DNA of 20,109 nucleotides from DASWDH01 sp035318505 (GTDB lineage Bacteria > Myxococcota_A > Polyangia > Polyangiales > Polyangiaceae), in contig DATHEQ010000356.1 of NCBI GenBank assembly GCA_035318505.1, forward strand, positions 1 to 20,109. The letters run 5' to 3'. A program made the translations under genes and the position numbers. The notes under the pieces are model-generated. The model had not been told where the DNA came from, made no database searches, and saw only the letters and a list, made by a program, of their open reading frames with translations. How positions within the stretch are numbered: the first letter of the stretch is position 1; the number at the start of each line of letters is the position of its first letter. This document shows, piece by piece, positions 1 through 6,006 of the stretch.

Positions 1-120
1 ACCTCCGGTGGCGCCGCCTGTGCCGCCCGAACCTCCGGTGGCGCCGCCCGTGCCGCCCGAACCTCCGGTGGCGCCGCCCGTGCCGCCGGTGGCGCCGCCC
101 GTGCCGCCGGTGGCGCCGCC
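1..120. repeat. Tandem coding repeats (30-bp and 21-bp units) in lipoprotein spacer
   Basis: Positions 1-30 and 31-60 are copies of one 30-bp unit that differ at one base (t/c at position 19 of the unit). From 67 the period becomes 21 bp (starting ggtggcgccgcccgtgcc), repeated about two and a half times. Both periods are multiples of three, so the reading frame is kept: the units encode SGGTGGATGG and GGTGGAT. The near-identity of copies points to recent expansion by slippage or recombination. Confidence 0.85.
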
Positions 121-300
121 CGAACCTCCGCTGGCGCCGCCGCTGCCGGCCGAACCTCCGCTGCTCCCCGCAGAACCGCCGTCTCCGGCCGTTCCGCCGG
201 CCGGGTCGCCGGCCTCGCCGTTGCACGAAGCGAGAAGACCCAGACTGCCGAAAATACCGAGCGAAAGGGAATGGCGGCGGGATAGCGATACGTGTCTCAT
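1..300 (-). CDS. Gly-rich repeat lipoprotein, N-terminal part (cut by left edge)
   Basis: The minus strand is open for 100 codons from the ATG at 300 to the window edge, so the C-terminal part lies outside. The first 26 residues form a lipoprotein signal peptide: a basic start with RR at 8-9, a hydrophobic stretch (LSLGIFGSLGLLA) and a lipobox LASC with Cys26 as the lipidated residue. The mature part becomes a low-complexity Gly/Ser/Thr/Ala spacer that ends in repeats of SGGTGGATGG and GGTGGAT. A strong Shine-Dalgarno AGGAG (308-312, 7 nt from ATG) fixes the start. Such spacers usually tether an outer-membrane or cell-surface domain in myxobacteria; that domain is not visible here, so no function can be named. 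The opposite strand reads as a Pro-rich peptide but lacks these signals. Confidence 0.82.
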   Translation of the reverse strand, partial: MRHVSLSRRHSLSLGIFGSLGLLASCNGEAGDPAGGTAGDGGSAGSSGGSAGSGGASGGSGGATGGTGGATGGTGGATGGSGGTGGATGGSGGTGGATGG

Positions 301-656
301 GAGGATTCTCCTTTTATGGCTCGGTCACGCGCGCCGAGACAAAGAGGGCGACTCGCGAGGAGTTTCATTACCATTAGCTGGCGCTATTATTTTCCGCAAA
401 TGAGAAATAGCGCTCGCGAAAGCACCAATGGTAACCGCATTCCAAACCTTCATGGTTTGGCGCTGAAGGCTCTCGATTGACCGGCTCGAGTCGTTCCACG
501 AGAACGCCACGGTGAGAATCTTCTCGTCAATGCGATTCGCGGGATCCATTAAAAAATCGTCCGGCGTCATTCCGAATTCGCGATTCACGATTCCGAATCG
601 CCGCGATCACGAAATCGACTGATGAGCGTAAAAAAGTAGCGGGACAGATTTCCGAA
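301..656. other. Intergenic region with a doubtful small ORF and a hairpin
   Basis: This stretch separates the left-edge lipoprotein from the end of the metallo-hydrolase gene, both on the minus strand. It should hold the lipoprotein promoter. One minus-strand ORF (ATG at 570, or GTG at 588, to a stop at 325; about 81-87 residues) reads plausibly in its first 45 codons, which have GC-rich third positions, but then loses that bias. It has no clear Shine-Dalgarno and nothing I recognise, so I do not call it a gene. A 7-bp perfect hairpin (CCAAACC, loop TTCAT, GGTTTGG) lies at 442-460 without a T-run. The region is less GC-rich than its neighbours. Confidence 0.4.
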
Positions 657-1871
657 TCAAGGACATCGCGACGCGATCGGCGGTAGCGCACGCCACCAAG
701 GGGTGCGTCCGTGCGTAGCCGATTCGCTTGTGTCGGGATTCTCCAACGGAGCGGGTTCGATCGGCTCGCCCAATCGCGGCGTGAGAAGCGCGACCCCACG
801 GCGCGCCGCTTCGATGGTCAGCGTTTCGGCCGGCTCGGACCAGGCATGAAACCCGAGCTCGAATGTCCCCCAATGGATGGGAAAAAGCCAAGTCGCCCCG
901 AGCATGGCATGGGCATCGAGGGCGCCGGTCGGCCCGAGGTGGATGTCCCCCCAGCTCGGGTGGTATTGCCCGATCTCGAGCAGCGCCACGTCGAAGGGTC
1001 CATTCTTTCGTGCGATCTCGCGAAAGGCTTCGGTGAGGCCGGTATCGCCGCTGAAGAACACGCGATGCTTCGGTCCCACGATGCTCCACGAGGTCCAAAG
1101 TGCCGCGATGCGCCAAGGAACACCGCGCCCATTGAAATGGCGCGCCGGCGTCGACACGATTTCGACGCCCGCGACGATGGGTGCCCGTTCCCACCAGTCA
1201 TGCTCCGCAATTTGCGCGCGCGAAACGCCCCAACTTTGGAGGTGGTCGCCGATGCCGAGGGGCACGTGGAACGTGACGCCGCGCGGGGCGAGCGCGCGCA
1301 CGGTGGCCATGTCGAGATGATCGAAGTGCTCGTGCGAGACGATGACGGCATCGATGCGCGGCAGATCGGCGAGCGCGAGAGGAGGTGGATGGAAGCGGCG
1401 GGGACCAACCCATTGCGAGGGAGAGGCGCGCTCGCTCCAAATCGGGTCGCTGAGAATGACGGCGCCGTCGATTTCGATGAGCGTCGTCGAGTGGCCGAGC
1501 CATGTGATGCGCAGCCCTGATTCCGGAGGTTGCGACAACCGGACGGGCGCGTCGGCGAATAGGGGCAGAGGGCAGTTGGGCGAACGCTGTTCGTTACCGA
1601 AAAACCATTGACGGAGGGTCGTCAGGGGACCGACCTTCATGAGACCCGTCGGTTCGGAATTTTCGAAGTGATCGCCTACGAACGCGGGACTCGCCTTCAT
1701 CCGCGCGAGCGTTGCCGACCCCGGGTTTGCCCCGAGCGAACGAAAATGATCGGTCGAAACCCAGGCCCCCGCGAAAACGAGCACGGTCGAGAGTGCGACG
1801 AGTCGAGCCGCGACCCCCCAGCGTGACGCACCCATGATCGCCGCGAGCCGCGAGCTGCGACCGGTTGTCAA
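657..1871 (-). CDS. Membrane-anchored metallo-beta-lactamase-fold hydrolase (NAPE-PLD/RomA type)
   Basis: A 404-residue protein with an N-terminal hydrophobic segment (about 20-38) that acts as anchor or signal, followed by a Lactamase_B_2-type hydrolase domain from about 118. Zinc ligands are all present: HEHFDH at 180-185, H245 (ARHFNG), D276 (SGDTG) and H333 (IHWG). The WLGHST motif (124-129) and SDPIWSERASP are typical of the group that includes N-acyl-phosphatidylethanolamine phospholipase D and the bacterial RomA/UlaG-like lactonases, so a phosphodiester or lipid substrate outside the cytoplasm is likely, but the substrate cannot be told. The start is TTG, chosen because AGGAG stands 7 nt before it; the in-frame ATG at 1835 has no such site and would shorten the segment before the hydrophobic stretch. 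It is divergent from the cyclase-family gene. Confidence 0.92.
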   Translation of the reverse strand: MTTGRSSRLAAIMGASRWGVAARLVALSTVLVFAGAWVSTDHFRSLGANPGSATLARMKASPAFVGDHFENSEPTGLMKVGPLTTLRQWFFGNEQRSPNCPLPLFADAPVRLSQPPESGLRITWLGHSTTLIEIDGAVILSDPIWSERASPSQWVGPRRFHPPPLALADLPRIDAVIVSHEHFDHLDMATVRALAPRGVTFHVPLGIGDHLQSWGVSRAQIAEHDWWERAPIVAGVEIVSTPARHFNGRGVPWRIAALWTSWSIVGPKHRVFFSGDTGLTEAFREIARKNGPFDVALLEIGQYHPSWGDIHLGPTGALDAHAMLGATWLFPIHWGTFELGFHAWSEPAETLTIEAARRGVALLTPRLGEPIEPAPLENPDTSESATHGRTPWWRALPPIASRCP

Positions 1872-1878
1872 GATGAGA

Positions 1879-1883
1879 CTCCT
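1879..1883 (-). promoter_or_regulatory. Shine-Dalgarno deciding a TTG start (metallo-hydrolase)
   Basis: AGGAG on the minus strand, 7 nt from TTG at 1871. It favours this TTG over the ATG at 1835, which has only a GC-rich stretch before it. Confidence 0.65.
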
Positions 1884-2049
1884 AGCGGCGCGATTTTCGT
1901 GATCTCACCCATGATCATCTGGGGCCGAACCTAACAGGCTGACCCTGGATTCTTTGGATTGATTTCGCCGTGTCGCGAACGTTCATCGTTCAGACGTGAC
2001 GTGTCGCAAGATTGCCGCACGACCCTGCGCGTGACCCACTGCCCTACAG

Positions 2050-2069
2050 TGTCGAAAGCATGTCGAAAG
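2050..2069 (+). repeat. Direct repeat TGTCGAAAG x2 upstream of cyclase-family gene
   Basis: TGTCGAAAG occurs at 2050-2058 and 2061-2069, spaced by 11 bp, about one helical turn. It lies 93-112 bp before the ATG at 2162, in the 290-bp divergent promoter region. A tandem regulator site is possible; no -10/-35 pair near it is convincing. Confidence 0.3.
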
Positions 2070-2161
2070 ACTGATGACGACCGCGATGTTGCGCGACGAG
2101 TGCGCGGCCTTGCTGTTACTGTCGGAAGTTCACGCGCGGGGCGTGATTTAGGGAGGTTCCT

Positions 2162-3238
2162 ATGAAGAAGGCCGCTGTACTGGCGTTCACTTTGGTTGCT
2201 GCCGCTTGTTACACGTCGATTGGCTCACAGCAGGATACGGACACTGTCGCTCAGGCGGTCGGCGCGCCGCTTCCCCCTTGGCCGGCGGGCGACGAGCGCG
2301 GAATGGGCAATACGCAGAGCCACGCGACACGCCTTCGCTGCGCGCTCAATATGCTCAAGCCACTATCAAAAGAATACGAGCTCTCGCACGTGCGCTCGCA
2401 GACCATGCCGGTGTCGCCTTTCGGCGTGCCGCTCGCGTACACCTTCCGCCCGACCAGTGCGCTGCCGCAAACGCGGCATGCCTTCAACGGCGAGTCCATC
2501 ACCGGTGAGCCCGCCGCGCAGGGAACGCAAATGGACGCGCTCGGGCACTTTGCCCACCTCGACGCCGTTTGGGATGGCAATGGCACGCCGCCACTCGCTA
2601 CCGCCAAGTACTACAACAACTTTACGCAGGCCCAGGTGAAGCCGACGCCGGATTCGCCGCTGCTCAAGCTCGGGATCGAGAAGGCGCCGCCCATCGTCAC
2701 GAGCGCCGTGCTCCTCGATGCGCGCACCTTCATCGGCCATGGCGCGCCGCTCCCCGCCGGTCAGCTCATCACCGCCGCCCACATCAACGGCATGCTCGCC
2801 GCGCAAGGTTTGGCTTCCCGCGGAATCCTGGCGGGCGACGTCCTCTACATCTACACGGGCTGGGAAGACTATTGGGAGGACCCCGATATGCAGCATGTGT
2901 ACTACGCGAAAGGGCCCGGCCTCTCGCAAGACGCGACCTTCCTTATTCGCGACAAGGCGGTCGTCCTCGTAGCGCTGGACAATCCGTTCACCGATCCGGT
3001 AGCGGAAGGCCAGCTCGCCGGCGGCCCCCCGCCCGCGGGCACCCCGCCGGGGCTCCCTTTCGTCGCGCACCACCAGAATCTCTCGGTGTCGGGAATCCAC
3101 CAGATTCAGAATGCCCACCTCGAAGAGATGGCCGCTGACCACGTGTGGACATCATGCACGATCATCTTGCCGCTTCTGGAGAAGGGCGGATCGGGATCTC
3201 CGGTGCGCCCTGTGGCCTACGGCGCGCCTTCGGACTGA
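2162..3238 (+). CDS. Cyclase-family (kynurenine formamidase-like) exported protein
   Basis: A 358-residue protein of the cyclase / kynurenine formamidase-like metal-dependent hydrolase family. The signature region reads GTQMDALGHF (121-130), where the classical family has HxGTHxDxPxH, so the second metal-binding His is replaced by Gln; a GTQxD variant is, as I recall, found in one large branch of this family. Further family features are the conserved D186/H193 region, D226 and YTGW (231-234), and the C-terminal HHQNLSVSGIHQIQNAHLEEMA segment (303-324). The N-terminus KKAAVLAFTLVAAAC looks like a signal peptide with possible lipidation at Cys16, which would place the enzyme outside the cytoplasm; the -3 residue is Ala, so the lipobox is imperfect. 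AGGGAGG 5 nt before ATG fixes the start. The substrate is unknown. Confidence 0.9.
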   Translation: MKKAAVLAFTLVAAACYTSIGSQQDTDTVAQAVGAPLPPWPAGDERGMGNTQSHATRLRCALNMLKPLSKEYELSHVRSQTMPVSPFGVPLAYTFRPTSALPQTRHAFNGESITGEPAAQGTQMDALGHFAHLDAVWDGNGTPPLATAKYYNNFTQAQVKPTPDSPLLKLGIEKAPPIVTSAVLLDARTFIGHGAPLPAGQLITAAHINGMLAAQGLASRGILAGDVLYIYTGWEDYWEDPDMQHVYYAKGPGLSQDATFLIRDKAVVLVALDNPFTDPVAEGQLAGGPPPAGTPPGLPFVAHHQNLSVSGIHQIQNAHLEEMAADHVWTSCTIILPLLEKGGSGSPVRPVAYGAPSD

Positions 3239-3266
3239 GCACTTTGAAAGTGCGAATGTGGGGAGA

Positions 3267-3297
3267 GAGGGCGGCGTCGGTACGAAGCGCCGCCCTC
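3267..3297. terminator. GC-rich hairpin between convergent genes (probable terminator)
   Basis: A perfect 10-bp stem (GAGGGCGGCG at 3267-3276, CGCCGCCCTC at 3288-3297) with an 11-nt loop lies in the 100-bp gap between the cyclase-family gene (+) and the Cys-rich lipoprotein gene (-). There is no T-run on either side, so it is a terminator by position and stem strength rather than by a classical U-tract. It could serve both strands. Confidence 0.6.
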
Positions 3298-3338
3298 GAC
3301 TCACGTCGCGCGGGATCCGGCCTCGGCGCGGAGTCAGG

Positions 3339-3716
3339 CTACCGTTTGGGGCACCGGGCAACCTCGTTGCGCTCTTCGTAGCAGCCGTCGATCTTGATTT
3401 CATCGCCGCAGAGGACGGGGACCGTAGGCATGCATCGCAAGAAGACATCGAGCGCCTTACATCCAAGGACCTCCGAACGCATCGACTCGCAGTCCCGCGC
3501 GCACTGCGCGATGTCGCCGCCGGGAACGCAGCTGTCGACGACATGCCTGCAAACCGCCGCACATGTCGGCGCTGGCGCGACGATGACGCCGCCATTGTCG
3601 TCGGTATCGGTGTTTTGGTCGCTGTCTTCGCTCACCCGCCCCCCGCAGCCCAAGGCGATGAGGGCTGCCGTAAGCGACGCGATGGCTGCCGCGACATGGC
3701 TCGAGATGTGGTTCAT
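3339..3716 (-). CDS. Small Cys-rich secreted protein or lipoprotein
   Basis: A 125-residue protein. Residues 1-24 form a signal sequence with hydrophobic core (VAAAIASLTAALIALGC); Cys24 may be lipidated, although the residues before it (ALG) are only a fair lipobox. An acidic, flexible linker follows (SEDSDQNTDTDD, 29-40). The mature domain then holds ten cysteines (52, 56, 63, 72, 76, 86, 95, 103, 112, 122), enough for five disulfides, in a CxxxC-x6-C-x8-CxxxC pattern. Short Cys-rich lipoproteins of this kind are common in myxobacteria and mostly uncharacterised. I chose the ATG at 3716, which has GGAG 5 nt upstream, over the GTG at 3782 that would add residues before the signal peptide. It lies 79 nt behind the GNAT gene on the same strand. 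Confidence 0.7.
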   Translation of the reverse strand: MNHISSHVAAAIASLTAALIALGCGGRVSEDSDQNTDTDDNGGVIVAPAPTCAAVCRHVVDSCVPGGDIAQCARDCESMRSEVLGCKALDVFLRCMPTVPVLCGDEIKIDGCYEERNEVARCPKR

Positions 3717-3795
3717 GCCCTCTCCGGCCTTTCGTGATCGTCTGTTACCTGAATCGATCGGAATGAGCATATTGGGCGTCACGATAGCCCTTCCG

Positions 3796-4338
3796 TCAAA
3801 GAAACCGCACGTAAACGAGATCGTCGACGTAACGGCCGTCGGGCAGGCGGGTGAACCGCACCCGGGCTGATTCCAAGACGAAGCCTTCCGATTCGTAGAG
3901 CGCGCGGGCGCGGACGTTGTCCTCTCGCGTGTAGAGCTCGAGCCGCTCGATGGCGCAGGCCTTGGCCCACTCGACGCACCCCCGCAAGAGCGCGCGTCCG
4001 ATCCCGCGGCGCTGGTGCAGAGGGTGCACCTCGATGCTGAAGACTGCGACGTGGCGGGTGAAGCTCGGCTTCAAACGTTGCACGCTGGCTTCGCCCGCGA
4101 TCGCGCCGTCGACGGTGGCCACGAGGACCACGGCGTCGTCGCGCGTCGCCGGATCGAAGGACTCGGCAATTCGTCCCGCCGCGCGCGGCCCGCCGGCGAT
4201 CAGGTCGTCGACGGTGAAGACGACGCCGCGGCCGTCCTCGGCGACGGCGATGGTGAGCTCGTGCAACGCAGCTACGTCGCTGAATTCGGCGTTGCGAATG
4301 ACGAAGGACGAAGACGTTGACGGCGCCAAGGTCGTCAA
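3796..4338 (-). CDS. GNAT-family N-acetyltransferase
   Basis: A 180-residue single-domain GNAT protein that should transfer the acetyl group of acetyl-CoA to an amine. The acetyl-CoA pyrophosphate-binding motif is QRRGIGRALL (109-118), preceded by the beta-4 strand (VAVFSIEVHP) and followed by the C-terminal ARALYESEGFV (144-154) typical of the fold. The start is TTG at 4338, which overlaps the stop of the upstream ACT-domain gene as TTGA, so translation is probably coupled. The acceptor cannot be told from sequence; small molecules or protein lysines are both possible. The pairing with an ACT-domain gene recalls actinobacterial acetyltransferases in which GNAT and ACT domains are fused and amino acids control activity; applying that here is inference. 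Confidence 0.9.
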   Translation of the reverse strand: MTTLAPSTSSSFVIRNAEFSDVAALHELTIAVAEDGRGVVFTVDDLIAGGPRAAGRIAESFDPATRDDAVVLVATVDGAIAGEASVQRLKPSFTRHVAVFSIEVHPLHQRRGIGRALLRGCVEWAKACAIERLELYTREDNVRARALYESEGFVLESARVRFTRLPDGRYVDDLVYVRFL

Positions 4339-4874
4339 TGCGGCCGAGTGTTTGCCGGCGCCGGCGGCGGCGCCGACGATACGCGCTCGATCACCGCGTC
4401 CAGATCCGTTTCGCCGCGCAAGAGCTGACAGAGCGAATCACGCAGCCCCGAGATGTCTCCCTCGAGCACGGCGCTTTCGTTTCCCTCGTGCGTGCGCGCG
4501 AGCCAGAGAAAATGCACGGCTTCGCTGTGACCGCGCTCGTTCTTACGGCAATATCCCTGCTCGGCCGACACAGTGAGCTCGTGAGCGACGACGGTGGCGC
4601 GAATGAGCACCGCCAAGCCGGGGCGGTCGTCGGTGACGACACAGACGACGATCGCATTGGGACGCTTCGACCAGATCTCGGCGTGGGCCAGCTCGTCACC
4701 GCGTCGCCACGCGATTTCGGCGTGCTCGAGGATGTCTTGGCTGCTCAGGTGCTGCCTGTAAGACGGCGGCATCGAGTCGCAAAATGTCCGTACGAATTCG
4801 GGCGGCATGCCCGTCACGGCGCACCTCTGCCGTGACCGGCTCTTCGCGCCGCGCGACGGAAAGCACGATGCCAT
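4335..4874 (-). CDS. ACT-domain regulatory protein (GlnD C-terminus-like)
   Basis: Up to 179 residues. The core (about 73-152) reads like an ACT domain: a first strand NAIVVCVVTDDRPGLAVL with the DRPGL turn that normally binds an amino acid, then a helix (IRATVVAHELTV) and later strands (AVHFLWLAR). The segment before it (EFVRTFCDSMPPSYRQHL, about 26-43) resembles the linker before the ACT repeats of PII uridylyltransferase GlnD, but no nucleotidyltransferase or HD domain is present and only one ACT unit is seen. It is therefore likely an amino-acid sensor that acts on a partner. Two starts are possible: ATG at 4874, with AGGGG directly against it, or ATG at 4808, which begins just before the conserved part; the region between is Arg/Ser-rich and may be untranslated. 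It lies 72 nt behind korB and overlaps the GNAT gene by 4 bp. Confidence 0.72.
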   Translation of the reverse strand: MASCFPSRGAKSRSRQRCAVTGMPPEFVRTFCDSMPPSYRQHLSSQDILEHAEIAWRRGDELAHAEIWSKRPNAIVVCVVTDDRPGLAVLIRATVVAHELTVSAEQGYCRKNERGHSEAVHFLWLARTHEGNESAVLEGDISGLRDSLCQLLRGETDLDAVIERVSSAPPPAPANTRPH

Positions 4875-4946
4875 CCCCTTGTGCTGTAGGCGTCTTCCAT
4901 CCCTACACCCCCTGCCGCCGTCGGACGGCAGTTTAGACTTTCGACT

Positions 4947-6002
4947 TCAGCGATAAGCGCTTTGAAAACGTTCGAGCGCCGCGCTGCCGGGGCAGAGCTG
5001 CTCGTATGGAAGCGCCGCGAGCGGCGCATCCACAGTTGCACTGGTGTCGTGCATGTCCCCCGCGCTCTCATCGAGATAGAGCAGGCCGGTCGGGATCTCC
5101 CCTTTTTCCTGCAATGTTTGCACGTACGACTGAACGGCCTGGCGATCGGTGGGATCGTAATCTTTGGCGACTTTGGTAAATCGCACGATGCTGCCATCGT
5201 GCATGACGACCGAGGCCGTCGTTCCCGGGGCGTACTCGGCGGCGATCTCTTGTTGTTTGGGCACGAAATCGGCTTGGACCAATTCGAGTCGGTGTTTGCG
5301 CGTGTGCAGATAGCTCTTGGTCGAACCGACGTGATCGTTGAACGTCACGCACGGTGAGATGACGTCGACGAGCGCAAATCCCTTGTGGCTGAGGGCCGCC
5401 TTGAGGATGGGCACGAGCTGCGTCTTGTCTCCCGAAAAACTGCGCGCGATGAAGGATGCGCCGAGCGAGAGCCCGAGCAAGACGGGGTCGATGGGGCGCT
5501 GTTGGTTGGGCTCGCCGCGTTTGCTCTTGGAACCGAGATCGGTCGACGCCGAGAACTGCCCCTTGGTGAGGCCGTAAACGCCGTTGTTCTCGATGACGTA
5601 AAGCATGTTGAGGTTACGGCGAATGGCGTGACAGAGCTGGCCGAGGCCGATCGAAAGCGAGTCCCCGTCCCCCGAAATGCCGATGTAGGTGAGCGTGCGG
5701 TTGGCCGCGTTGGCACCGGTCGCAATGGCCGGCATACGACCGTGCGCCGAGTTGAACCCGTGCGCGCCGCTCACGAAATAGGTCGGCGTCTTCGACGAGC
5801 AACCGATGCCGGAGAGCTTGGCGATCATGTGCGGCGGGATGGACAGCTCGTAGAACGCGCGCACGATGGCGGCGGTGACCGAGTCGTGACCGCACCCCGC
5901 GCAAAGGGTGGACATCGCCCCCTCGTAGTCGCGCACGATGAGGCCAATCGCGTTCTTGGCCAGGCTCGGATGGGCGACCGGCGGTCTCTTGATGGATGCC
6001 AT
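4947..6002 (-). CDS. korB: 2-oxoacid:ferredoxin oxidoreductase, beta subunit (KorB)
   Basis: A 351-residue beta subunit with thiamine diphosphate binding. GDGDSLSIG (111-119) through NN (139-140) is the TPP/Mg motif; C34, C37 (LCAGCGH), C68 (GIGCSS) and C218 match the four Cys that hold the proximal [4Fe-4S] cluster in this family. With KorA it should convert 2-oxoglutarate + CoA to succinyl-CoA + CO2, reducing ferredoxin, in the cytoplasm; the reverse is the reductive TCA reaction. The assignment to 2-oxoglutarate rather than pyruvate or branched oxoacids rests on overall likeness to KorB and on the two-subunit gene arrangement. ATG is 4 nt past the korA stop, and its GGAGG (6012-6016) lies inside the end of korA, so the two are translated together. 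Confidence 0.93.
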   Translation of the reverse strand: MASIKRPPVAHPSLAKNAIGLIVRDYEGAMSTLCAGCGHDSVTAAIVRAFYELSIPPHMIAKLSGIGCSSKTPTYFVSGAHGFNSAHGRMPAIATGANAANRTLTYIGISGDGDSLSIGLGQLCHAIRRNLNMLYVIENNGVYGLTKGQFSASTDLGSKSKRGEPNQQRPIDPVLLGLSLGASFIARSFSGDKTQLVPILKAALSHKGFALVDVISPCVTFNDHVGSTKSYLHTRKHRLELVQADFVPKQQEIAAEYAPGTTASVVMHDGSIVRFTKVAKDYDPTDRQAVQSYVQTLQEKGEIPTGLLYLDESAGDMHDTSATVDAPLAALPYEQLCPGSAALERFQSAYR

Positions 6003-6006
6003 GGGC

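Noticed and set aside
1..120. CRISPR-like or non-coding tandem repeat
   Set aside because: Units are directly adjacent with no unique spacers, and all periods are multiples of three in an open frame.
8..403. Pro-rich plus-strand ORF (PPEPPVAPP repeats)
   Set aside because: It is the mirror of the Gly-rich repeat on the minus strand, where a signal peptide, lipobox and AGGAG are found; the plus strand has none of these.
325..588. Small hypothetical protein on the minus strand
   Set aside because: Coding bias fades after about 45 codons, no Shine-Dalgarno and no family; kept only as a note in the intergenic entry.
1959..2165. 68-residue plus-strand ORF before the cyclase-family gene
   Set aside because: Lies in the divergent promoter region, Arg-rich, and overlaps the ATG of the real gene.
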